Assembly: GCA_037447655.1 (NCBI GenBank)
Contig: JBBHKE010001578.1
Coordinates: 1-64,000, forward strand
Source of the DNA: Zygnema cylindricum
Lineage: Eukaryota; Streptophyta; Zygnematophyceae; Zygnematales; Zygnemataceae
Length of the DNA stretch: 64,000 bases
Direction: 5' to 3'
This document shows positions 54,626-64,000 of the stretch, in pieces (the stretch's first letter is position 1; each line of letters starts with the position of its first letter). The notes under the pieces are model-generated. The model ran no database searches and was not told where the DNA came from. It saw nothing but the letters and a program-made list of their open reading frames with translations. Both the position numbers and the translations under genes were made by a program.

Positions 54626-56100
54626 TTGAACATGGAATTGAGCGTTTCGAAGGAGCAAGTTACAGTGTTAGACCCGAAAAACCTCGAGGGCAGAAAAGTG
54701 GTGGTCCCCTTGGATTTATGGAACCAGGGGAGAATATCTGTTCCAGTGTCTGGATGCTATCTCATGTACACTGCATTCACCCCTTCGGAGCTGTTCGAAG
54801 GCTCCACCAATATCGCTGAGTCCATCTAGCAAATCCTTATTTCCAAGCGGTGGGAAAGGGAGTATCAAAACAGATTGGCACATATGACCACACTTCGGCG
54901 AGAAGTGGACAGGAGCTTTGCTGCAATATTACTCGGAACGGTAAAGGTTATCCGGTCAGAACTTCCAAAAGTTGCTAACAAAAAGAAGGATTTCAATCGA
55001 CAAGTGGTGTCACTCGAGATCTCGCCTTCAAGACTCAGAATTCAATTTCTATTTTTCTGCATTAGTTTTTGACTTGGAAGCTGTTCTAATATCTGGAGAC
55101 CGACTAGAAGCATAATCGGCAGTCAAAATTGACCAAGATGCCCGTGCAGTTAGTGAGTATAGACTTCAACAGCTGCACCAACTTTACCCATAAAAACTCC
55201 CGGTGTCTACCATGTCTAACTCTCACCATACTCTTCCCCAAAATGTGTACAACATCATGAAGTCACATTTGGAGAAGCTTAGAAAGTTATATCTAATAAT
55301 CGTCGGATGGCCGTGCCAAGGATATTCGTTAGAAGGACGGGGCAGGGGACACCAGGATGTTCGTAGCAAGACATTCTTTTAGATGACGTGATTGATAACA
55401 GAGTTATAGGGACGTTAGGGAACGCAAGTGGGGTACATCTTGGAAAATGTTCACCTCACAGATGACAAAAGGAAATGGGTGGTCGATAGCTGGAATAAAG
55501 TGATTAAGGTTCAGGGGACTCCCATAGTCTTTGATGAAGCTCAGATTGGATCAAGAGCCCATAAAGTTTGGGCTTATTGGACCAACTTGATTCATCTTCC
55601 CATCCTCCAGCAGCTGTTGAAAACAAAGGTTTCGGATCCCAGCATAATGTTTAACAGATTCTTCGACAAAGGCGAATGGCCACCCCCTTGACCAAAGCCA
55701 AACGAGCACCATTCTTTTGTTGCAATCATCTTGGAAATCCACGGAGAGCCCTACCAATACTGGTATCATTCCCTAGCAGCCATGCTTACCAAAAAAAGGC
55801 ACCAGGGATGATATTTGACAGTTCAACCGATACGTGGACAGCACCAAGTATTGAGGAACGAGAACAAGCAATGGGATTTTAACAAACAACCACAGCAGCC
55901 CCAAGGGTCTCAGTCTCAAAAAGGTGTAGTTAAATCGGACAAACTATGAATTTATATGCAATTTTCTGGGTTTTGCAACATTCTTTGGCATTTTCGAGCC
56001 TACACTCTCCACAGTCAAGGGCAACATACCTTCAAGCTCCACAGTTGTTGGCCATACAAGCCACTGTACAGCTTGAGGGGGGGAGAAAGGCAAGGAGGGA
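54626..56100 (+). pseudogene. C5-cytosine DNA methyltransferase domain within Ty3 element G
   Basis: The methyltransferase motifs appear in order. A degenerate motif I lies around 55040-55090. A motif II-like VKIDQDARAV is at about 55122-55151, and motif IV GWPCQGYS has its catalytic Cys codon at 55314-55316. The GRGRG-DVRSKTFF segment follows. Motif VI is LENV, with ENV at 55443-55451, in the same frame. A motif VIII-like GSRAHKVWAYWTN is near 55548. After a frame change, EEREQAMGF (about 55850-55882) and the motif X-like IGQTMNL (55934-55954) follow. The order and spacing fit a DNMT3/DRM-like or retrotransposon DNMT. Several stops (TAG, TGA) between motifs IV and VI and at least one frameshift make this copy non-functional. 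It lies between protease and RT, so it is part of the element. Confidence 0.82.
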
Positions 56101-56271
56101 AAAATTCACAAAATAAGATCGCTCACTGAACCCTGGAGTTTTCTCAATAGGGGGGAGCGGAGGCTTCCATCAAGAAGTCGTAAGTAGGAGCGTTTTTGGA
56201 GCCGAGCACGGAACAGATCCATAGGTAGAGCTTAAATTTGACATCTCCCTCTGGGGCTGACCCCCGAAAGC

Positions 56272-57210
56272 ATGGGATGTAGTGGAACCCGAGAGGATAG
56301 ATTGGGCTCTAAGGGAACAGCTAAACACACAGCAAAAGGCTTAGATCTCCAAGCTTTTAGAGGAGAACGAGCAGGTATTCTCTTAGTCAGACACACAGAT
56401 ATAGGAATCTATAAAGGGACATTTTTTCGGATCGATTTGACGAACGCGACGTCAACTATTTGGGAGAAACAGTACCCTCTAAGCTTCAAAGAGAAGGAGT
56501 TCATTACCACAAAGATGCAGACTTTGGAAGATGCACGATTGGTGCAAGAGTGTACAAGGCTTCATGGGTTTGCCTTTGTGATAGTGCTCCGGCCAAAGAA
56601 ATACGCCTTCAAGAAAACTAAAGATTTCTGGATATGTGGGCACTATCGGATGCTCAATGCGCCAACTGTCTCCGATCCTTATCCCATGCCCACCCCTTCG
56701 ACTCTCTTGTTGGGGCTACCATCTACTCCACGTTGGATATGAAGAATGAATTCCACCAAATTGCAATGGAGCCAAAGCATTGAGAGAGGACAGCTTATTG
56801 GGCAGGATCATGGTTCTACAAGTAGTTGTATATGCTGTTTGGCCTCAACAATGCACCTGCCAAATTCCAACGGGCTATGGACGAGGCCCTCAAAGGAATT
56901 GATTGTGCACGGTGTTACATCGACGATGGGATTATTTTTTTGTAGACATTCGATAAACACATAGAGCATATAAAGATTGTTCTCCGGGCTCTCCAAGCAG
57001 CGGGCTTCAAGTGCCACCAGGGGAAAGGCATCTTTGGGGTGCACAAAATCATTTATCTGGGTCATGAGGTGACTCTTGGGAGAATGGGTCCGCACATGGT
57101 TAAGGTGACAGCTCTTGACTCACTTCCACCCCCGCAGGACATTTCTGCCCTCCGAACTTTCTTGGGTCTGGGCAACTACTACCAAAGGTTTATCCCCGAA
57201 TTCAACAGCC
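56272..57210 (+). pseudogene. Element G reverse transcriptase (Ty3/gypsy type)
   Basis: Palm and fingers motifs are present: EKQYPLSFKEKEFITTKM, HGFAFVIVLRPKK, GHYRMLNAPTVSDPYPMP, then in another frame LFGLNNAPAKFQRAMDEAL. The catalytic CYIDD is at 56913-56927. The thumb follows with IYLGHEVT and LRTFLGLGNYYQRFI. At least two frameshifts (near 56740 and 56850) and stops disrupt it. The arrangement places it in Ty3/gypsy, not copia. It would have copied the element RNA into DNA. Confidence 0.85.
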
Positions 57211-57761
57211 ACGCCTAGCCATTGAATCAGTAATAATGGAAAAACCAGGAGTGGTAGTGGGCTGAAAAACAGCAGATCGCTTGCAGTTCCTCAAAGATTC
57301 CCTCAAGCAACATCTTGTGCTCCAGATGCTTGATCATCATCGACCTTTCCTCTTGTATACTGACTGGAGTAGGTTCGGATTGGGAGCAGTGTTGGCTCAA
57401 TTGGACGATGTAAGGGCGGAGTACGTCGTGGCATACGCAAGCCAAAGTAATAACAGAGGCGAGGAATTATAGCAGTTACCACAGGGAATTACTCGCCGCA
57501 CTATAAGCAATCCAACATTTCAGGCCTTACCTCTATGGAGTGCACTTCACGCTTATTACGGATCACCAGCCCCTTAAATGGATAATGAAGAATAGTAAGT
57601 TGACCGGCAAGCTAGCTAGATGGGTTCTCATATTGCAAGAAAACAATTTCAGCATCATCCACCGAGCAGGGGAGATTCATGGGAATGTAGACGGGCTCAG
57701 TAGAAATCCAGACCCCTCCACGAGAGACTCCACCGAAGCTCGAAACGATGAAGACCTGTAG
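57211..57761 (+). pseudogene. Element G RNase H
   Basis: Blocks typical of Ty3 RNase H are FLLYTDWSRFGLGAVLAQLDD (first Asp region), YVVAYASQS, YHRELLAAL, and FTLITDHQPLKWIM followed by LARWVLILQENNFSIIHRAGEIHGNVDGLSR. Stops near 57220 and 57470 break the frame. The domain lies directly behind RT, as expected. Confidence 0.8.
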
Positions 57762-57779
57762 CTTAGCTTGGGACTAATC

Positions 57780-59100
57780 TGAGATTCCTTTGCCTTCATT
57801 TGGCAACCTCGAGCAGAGGGAGAACTGTCAACTTTTACTGCGGTTGTCGAATGGCATGCTTCCCTTGGAGTCGGCCGCACAGATATTTGGAATGAGACTG
57901 ATGCTTTTCAGTCCATCCTGAAGGGTTCCCCTATTTCCCATCTAGCTGGAAGCCACTTATCGCGTGTTCAAACCCGGATGGTGGCATATGAATGGGATCG
58001 AGGCATCCTCTCAAAAAATGGGCCGATATGACAAGGAAAATGGTTCCTCCTCCAGCAGATCAAAAACCCTCATTGTTGGTCTTTACTAGCAATTCGGGCA
58101 TTTTGGATAGAAACGGACCACCTCCTTAGTCACAGGGTCGTATTAGTGTCATGGGTTACGGGCCTAAGTCAACCGCGTGGTGTTGACATGCCCATCCTGT
58201 GACCGAGTGAAAGCTGCCTTTGACCAAAAAGGTGGAACAAAACTTCACTCCTTTCCCATCCAAGGAATGTTTTACAATTGGTCACTGGATTTGTTGAGAC
58301 TACTTCCAACCAGCAGGAGGGGATATCGTTTTGTTTTGGTAATTATTGAACACTTCCCCAAATGGGTAAAATTGGTGGTTTTGCCCTAAAATGAATCAAT
58401 AGCGATCGCGAACGCATTTTTGCAAAGAGTATTGTCCCAATTTTGAGCACCAGCCCAAATTCTGACAAATCAGGGGTCTGAGTTTGCCGGAGAATTATCT
58501 AACCTTCTCAAAAAGTGCCTCATTTACCACCGGTTAAGCAGTCGAGACCACCCCTAAGAAGACGGTATGGTAGGGAGGTGCCTACAAATAGTGAAGCGGT
58601 CATTACGGAATTATGCGGTGGAAAAGGATTTGGGGGAATGGGATAGACGGGTGCCTTGGATTGCCATGGGATACAAGTTCTGTCGGTAGGCATCCCTCCA
58701 CTCCTATAGCCCCTTACTTCATTCTCTTCGACCGACATCCCATCTTACCTAGAGCTGCATTGGCTCAAGCGGTTGTGCTTCCAGAGATGGACAACCGTGG
58801 GACTGTAGAGAAACTTATTGCCGACATGGCCTAGGTATTTCACCAAGAAATACCTCTGGCTATGGGCAATTTACAAGCTGCTCAGCAGAGGGATGAGCTT
58901 TGGTATTCCCAACGGTGGAGCGGCAATTATGTCCCTCGCCAAAGGCGATTCGTGCCCGATGTTTTTGTGTATCGCATGCAACAAAAGAAATATAGTTCAG
59001 AAATCTCCACCAGACGGGTCATTGTGAAAGTAGTGGAGGTCTTTAACAAAGGGGTTCTTTCCTTGGAAGGGAAAGATGGCCGCAAAATTAAAGAAAATTA
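57780..59100 (+). pseudogene. Element G integrase, catalytic residues lost
   Basis: A CPSCDRVKAAF segment (about 58188-58220) is the end of the zinc-binding region. The core follows: WSLDLLRLLP (first Asp), ILTNQGSEFAG, where the usual Asp is Asn, and EDGMVGRCLQIVKRSL, where the usual catalytic Glu position reads Gly. The C-terminal part (RRFVPDVFVYRMQQ, VVEVFNKGVLSLEGKDG, 58862-59101) resembles the integrase C-terminal barrel. Stops and frameshifts are frequent. It could not integrate DNA. Confidence 0.78.
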
Positions 59101-59374
59101 GATCAATGTGGCCCCTTACCATCTACGAGGGCTAGAGGACGAACCCATTTTCCACCTCACTTACTTTGAATACCCGCCCTCTTACACCTTTACTTGCGAT
59201 GTTTCCTCCGTACCCAACCTCTTGTTGATGTGTGAACACTATCACCGAGGTGGCATGACTGTTGGTTACCGCTAAATTGTGAGCCCCACTCTCAACCCGA
59301 AAATTCGTTGTTCTGTGGGGACTGCGAATTTGGCGGCTAATTTATCTAATCCTCTTAGTCAAGCGAGACTAAGA
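59101..59374 (+). other. Element G 3' tail, partly open
   Basis: After a TAG at 59099 the integrase frame stays open for about 57 codons (INVAPYHLRGLEDEPIFHLT, then FEYPPSYTFTCDVSS, ending MTVGYR). No chromodomain was recognised. Confidence 0.5.
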
Positions 59375-59388
59375 GGGGGGGGGGAATC
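59371..59388 (+). other. Polypurine tract of element G
   Basis: AAGAGGGGGGGGGGAA (G run 59375-59384) is a strong polypurine tract. If it abuts the 3' LTR, the LTR would begin near TGGGAAGG at 59389. The matched terminal sequence TGTCAAGCC starts later, at 59589, so the LTR boundary is unsettled. Confidence 0.6.
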
Positions 59389-59588
59389 TGGGAAGGGGTA
59401 TGAGATACTTTTTCTTTTCACTCAATTCCTCATCATTACCTATGCATAGTTCAAGGTGGGGGAAAGGGCCTGAAAATGGCATGGTCACGAATGCGAGGGA
59501 CATCAAGATTTGGGTTGGATTGCAGGTTTCTTATGCACACCTCAAACCTCTTACCTAAACCTCACGGTTCTTAGGCACACTCGACAGC

Positions 59589-59665
59589 TGTCAAGCCTGT
59601 GTACATCGTTGGCACACTTGCACTCCCACGAGTTCCGGGGCCTCATCCCACCTTGTACGGAATCT
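59589..59665 (+). mobile_element. Element G 3' LTR fragment
   Basis: About 77 bp match 47498-47570 (TGTCAAGCC, GGCACACTTGCACTCCCA, CCTCATCCCACCTTGT). The match is cut at 59665 by the family C LTR. Confidence 0.8.
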
Positions 59666-60686
59666 TGATTTAAGGTAGCTGGTGCAACTGAAGAAGATGA
59701 AGAAGCAGCGGCAGTTGCCATGATAATAAATTATGCAAAGAGGAAACTCTCACGAAATCCCACAAACAACCAACTTCACAATAAAGTCCCAAGCAAATCA
59801 GACACACCCTAGGTTTGCAAATTTGCCAAAATATGGAATATACACCAAAAAACCGCATGCAAAATTTCAGAAGGTTCTGTCGAAAGATCACAATGATATT
59901 ATAATTCAAAACACCCAAAAACTGCTTCGTAGTTTTTCCTACACAACAATCCTAATTCCTAAAACAATCGTAATTCCCTAAGTCCTACATATACAAGTGA
60001 GCCTATAGCTAAACACGCCATACCATAATTACCATGGTCGATCGGTGTTCTAATCTTCATTAAATAAAACCCCACCGTCAACCGTACATAAAATAATTAT
60101 AACGATCAAGGAGCAAACAACCGCAAACATTAAATAGTGCGCGATCAAAGTTCGTCTGCTGAAATGATGGCGCAGTAAAAAATTCTCTTCCAAAAATGAC
60201 AACGGATGGAGTTTGCCGTCCGCGTATTCTTTCATCACTGAAGATGAACCTCCACGTGTTCCTTCGATCATCAATTGAAATTTTACTTCTTCTTCTAAAA
60301 CAACTAGACTTGACTTCCTCACAGCCCAACACTTATGCTTGAAGTGCATTGAGAATGTGTACTCCCTTTTGAATTACATACTAACTTCATCATGTCTTCG
60401 TCAATTTATCTTCACACAAACTTACTCATATTTAGAACACCTTTCTTGCGCAGAGTGCTATAGCTACTATGACTTTGCTACGACTGTTATGAATGCTATG
60501 ACTGCTATGATATGTCAATGCAGTTGTGATATTAGAGCAGCGCAGATGCGATGTCAGATCATCGCAGAATAGCAGTACAACAACAAGTGTAGAGTGTTAA
60601 ATTTTTCTAGTTGCGATGTCAGACTTAGCGCAACATGGCAGCATAGCAGCAAGATATATAGAGGACTCAAGGTTTTCAAAACAACA
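59666..60686 (-). mobile_element. Family C copia 3' LTR
   Basis: On the plus strand it runs from TGATTTAAGGTAGC to AAAACAACA (1021 bp). Its right half resembles the family D LTR, with CATCACTGAAGATGAACCTCCACGTG and GCAGCATAGCAGC-type repeats. Its left end contains an ATG-led gag start in the minus sense (MATAAASSSSS). It differs from the LTR at the other end of the element (63391 onward). Confidence 0.75.
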
Positions 60687-63390
60687 CTCCCCTAAACCTT
60701 TAGACTTTCTTAGCCACTTAGTCCACATTCCTCCCTACAATATTTCAACTTAGCTGAAGGTAAAGGCTTAGTCATCATATCTGCTACCTTCTTCTCATTG
60801 GAAGATAACTTAGCTTTAAAATTCTGTTCATCACCTTCTCTCATACAAAATGCAGCTTGATGTCAATGTGCTTACTTTTGAAGTGATGACTCGGGTTGGA
60901 TGAAATTGCAATAGCTTCCTGGTTGTCACACTACACTATTTGATGTTCGGATTGCATAAAATGAAGTTCTTGAAGGAGAGACTTCACCCATAGTAACTCC
61001 TTAACAGCTGAGCTCATTGCCATTTTTTCAGCCTCCATTTTAGACTGAGCTGTTACTTTTTGAAGTTTGCTGCTCCAGCAGCATGTTCCACTTCCAATAT
61101 TCATAATGAATCCGGTTGTGGAACGGCGAATTGGCATGTCTCCATAGCTAGCATCGCTCCTTGTCTGGATTTTGACTTCATCTCCACTGAGAGCAAGTCA
61201 AAGATTATGTGTCCAAGCAAGGTATTTAAGAACCCTTTTTGCTGCCTCCCAATCTGATTTCCTCGGATTCTGTAAACTCCGACTCAAAACACCAATTGCT
61301 GCCGCAATATCTAGCCTCGTGCAGTTTATGAAGTAGATGAGGCTCCCAACAATCTGTCGGTAAAGAATGGTGGCCATAAAATTTAACTCACCTGAATCCA
61401 AGATGTCATCAAAGATGAATCCCCCATCGGTCTCCATGCCTTCCATTTTTTGCTTAAATTCCATGGGAGTGGCACTTCCATTTGCCTCTTCTATGCCAAA
61501 TTTTCCATGCACATTTCCTATCGCTTCCCGCTGCGTTAGATGGATAGTTCTCCGATCTCTATCCCTTTCTACGTGAATTCCAAGAATAAACCTTGCCTCA
61601 ACTTAATCCTTTATCTCAAATCTTAAATTCAAGGCTGCCTTGATATTGTTATTCTCATTTACTGACTTGTTTAACAGCAGCACATCATCTACATATACAA
61701 CAATGTAAATGATCCCATCTTCCTCTTCCAAAACATAAAGTGAGTGATCTGAGCTAATCGTAACGAATCAAAGAGTGGTTAGAAACTCATCTAGTTTCAA
61801 ATTACACTGACGTGGAGCCTGCTTCAGACCATACAAGGATTTCAACAATTTACAAACCAGATTTTCTTCTCCGGTCTCTTCATACATTTGAGGCTGCTTC
61901 ATATAAACTACTTCCACTAGATCTCTATGCAATGAAGTTGTCTTAACATCCATTTGATGTAATTCCATATCCTCAATGGCCCCTAAAGACAACAAAATTT
62001 TAACAGCTACAAATCGGACCACCGGAGAGAAATTCTCTTCATAGTCAATTCCCTCCTTCTGACTATAACCTTTAGCAAAAAGTCTAGATTTATATGATTC
62101 AATAGAGCTACCCGGATTTAACTTGAATTTAAAGACCCACTTAGAAACGAAGGCCTTTTGATATGGCGGAAGCTGCACAAGCTCCCAGGTTTGAGCCTCC
62201 ATTATCGATCGCATTTCATCGTTGACTGCGGAGATCCATTGATCCTTTTTCGGAGCTGAAAATTATACCTGTATTATGACTGGTTCCATCATGCAGGTAG
62301 ACAATAGTGCAGCGTTGCAGCGTCGCAGCTTTGCAGCGTCGCAGCAGCCTCCCTGCTTCACAGTTTTGCAATTTCACATTTTTTACATGGTTCCAGCGTG
62401 CTGACACAAAATAGAGCACCTTCGCAATTTTGCAGCCAGCTGCTTTGCCTTCTTCCCACTGGAAAATCTGAGGCTGGAATTGCTGGATCCGTAGGCTGCC
62501 ACCAAGGAGGAGGAGGTGGAGGAGGAGGAGGAGAATCCTCCACACGTGGACCAACCGAAGTGTCGAAAGATTGACAAGGTGAAGTGAGAGGAATATTATC
62601 AAAATAACATATTCTTTGATTTTGGAATCTTTTCAAAATCTGTCATACCAAAAACATTTACCGATGTGCTATCTTCCTTAACTTGAATATTTCTAGCAGT
62701 CTGAAGAGTATTCCTATCTGTATTAAATACTCTCTATCCCACGGATTCATCATCATAGCCCATAAAAATTTCGGGAATCGATTTCGAACCAAGCTTAGAA
62801 ATAGGAAGATTATCCAAAATAAAACATTTACTTCTAAAACCTTAGAAGTGTCTAACATTTGGTTTTTTTCCGGTCCACACTTTATATAGTGTTTTCCCTT
62901 TTAATGCTCTAGTCTCTATTCTATTCTTAATATACGACGCACACGAGAAAGCCTCACCCCAAATTTGAAATATATTCCCTTATCTAGTAACATAGATTTT
63001 GCACTTTCCGTTAGAGTTTGGTTGAGTCTTTCGGATACTCCATTCTGTTTTAGAGTATAACGAACTGTAAATTGCCGAGAAATGCCATTGTCTTTTAAAT
63101 ATTCAGAGAATGTATGTGAAACATATTCCCCTCCGTTGTCGGACCGAAAGGAAAGGCTCGGTTTCCGATGAAGTTTTTCGGCCTATACCCGAAAATGCTT
63201 GAAGTGAGTGAGCACTTCACTCTTTTCTTTCATAAAGTAAACATTGCTGTATCTTGAGAAGTCATCCGTAAAAGGGACCAAAAACCGGTTGCCACTGAGT
63301 GAAGGAACTTTTGATGGTCCGCACACATCCGAATGAATAATTTGCAGCAAATTTATGGCACGTTTATCAGTTGTGTGAGGTAGTGGCTAT
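60687..63390 (-). pseudogene. Family C copia pol with gag-protease deletion
   Basis: On the minus strand RNase H remnants (60740-61137) are followed by LYRQIVGSLIYF and TRLDIAAAIGVLSR (61198-61512). RT (61600-62214) has LWVFKFKLNPG-type, EGIDYEENFSPVVRF, LLKSLYGLKQAPRQ and, on the nucleotide level, a YVDD-like VYVDDVLL. Integrase (62640-63390) has an IIHSDVCGPSKVPS start, FRSDNGGEYVS and NGVSERLNQTL, with the catalytic triad visible. The integrase start lies almost directly against the 5' LTR: gag, zinc knuckle, protease and primer site are gone. Stops and frameshifts are scattered throughout. Confidence 0.8.
62250..62460. repeat. GC-rich insertion in family C pol
   Basis: Between the integrase C-terminal linker and RT, repeated GCAGCGTCGCAG / GTTGCAGCGTCGCAGC words interrupt the expected coding alignment. 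Two GGTTCCA(T/G)C-type phrases lie at about 62281 and 62390. The same words occur in family C/D LTRs. Confidence 0.5.
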
Positions 63391-64000
63391 TGTTCTACAA
63401 CCACCGGTACAGGTGGAGGAGCAGCAGTATTAGTAGAAGTAGACATGATACACTCTCAGAAGCTATCAACAATCCTTCCAAACAGCTGTTCTTAAGTGCT
63501 CACCAATTCTTATACAAGCATCCAAACCTCACAAAACTCTATCAGAATATAGAGTAGCATAAACACTGATAACTCCCAAAGTTATAGCACAATTGACCCG
63601 ACAACACTCAAGATATAATACTCAGAAGTTTCCCAAAACTTGTCTGCAGTTTTACTACTTGGAAGTCTGGATGCATGATATGTTATGAGTCCTAAGTCTT
63701 ATACTTGTGTTGAACTGGCAACACCAGTGTACTTCAGAGGTACATCAAAACACCAAGCTACCACTAATCTGTCAAGCTACCATTTAGCTATCACTAAGCT
63801 ACCACTGAGCTATCACTAAGCTAACTAGAATCGTATCTATCGCAGTTGCTCTATCCTGTACAGAATCACATAAAGAATATCAGACGTTGCGTTGTCCGTA
63901 CGGACAATATCAAATATAATCGTGGTTGCCTTCTCGTAACTGTGTTGCAGCTTCGCTGATGCGCTGCTCTGCAGTATAGCAGCTGCTCTGCTATATAGCA
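63391..64000 (-). mobile_element. Family C copia 5' LTR, E type (runs off window)
   Basis: On the plus strand it starts TGTTCTACAACCACC. Read on the minus strand its end encodes MSTSTNTAAPPPV, matching the family E gag start (MSTSTTIAAAPP). The rest aligns with 45430-45901 reversed. It continues beyond base 64000. Confidence 0.75.

Noticed and set aside
54875-55882. Stand-alone host DNA methyltransferase gene
   Set aside because: It is collinear with protease upstream and RT downstream on the same strand, has no independent gene structure and is broken. It belongs to element G.

Overview
The window is 64 kb of retrotransposon-dense nuclear DNA. I could not support a single host gene. Almost every coding stretch belongs to an LTR retrotransposon (mostly Ty1/copia, one Ty3/gypsy) or to a hAT DNA transposon. 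Most carry stops, frameshifts, truncations or nested insertions. The domain mix fits a plant-lineage (streptophyte) genome. A charophyte alga or early-diverging land plant is my best guess, mainly because the Ty3 element carries a C5-cytosine methyltransferase, and such elements have been reported from charophytes. The species cannot be fixed from sequence alone.

Layout. 1-3.3 kb: (TA)n, a 5' LTR plus gag remnant of copia family A, and a family D LTR fragment. 3.3-8 kb: two hAT remnants around a truncated family A element (A3). 8-11.3 kb: non-coding repeats and a decayed copia RT. 11.3-17.6 kb: 5' end of family F (LTR, tRNA primer site, gag), an N gap, a gag-only family D element, and LTR debris. 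17.9-31.8 kb: family B element, minus strand, holding a nearly full-length family A element (A1). B sequence is present twice, once on each side of A1. 31.8-36.7 kb: unassigned DNA, a solo LTR, a 600-bp polypyrimidine array, an interspersed repeat and a 0.4-kb TIR element. 36.7-45.4 kb: a second nearly full-length family A element (A2) with two solo LTRs nested in it. 45.4-47.5 kb: 5' part of family E. 47.5-59.7 kb: a Ty3/gypsy element (G), gag-PR-DNMT-RT-RNaseH-integrase, with a solo LTR inserted in it. 59.7-64 kb: family C copia with mismatched LTRs and a large internal deletion.

The most unusual points are these. (1) A DNA cytosine methyltransferase with PCQ, ENV and C-terminal motifs lies between protease and reverse transcriptase of the Ty3 element. 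(2) Families A, D and E lack a canonical 3'-end tRNA primer site. Directly after the LTR they carry GGTTATGGGCCCA or close variants, which is complementary to the anticodon arm of initiator tRNA-Met. This is the half-tRNA priming used by Drosophila copia, and here the site is part of the gag reading frame. Families B and F use the ordinary 3'-end site. (3) All ten family A LTRs contain an antisense tRNA-like module with A-box-like and B-box-like blocks followed by a T4-T6 run. (4) Mismatched LTR pairs and non-matching flanks point to recombination between elements. In functional terms the window is an archive of nested insertion, LTR-LTR deletion and inter-element recombination, and no element looks fully intact.
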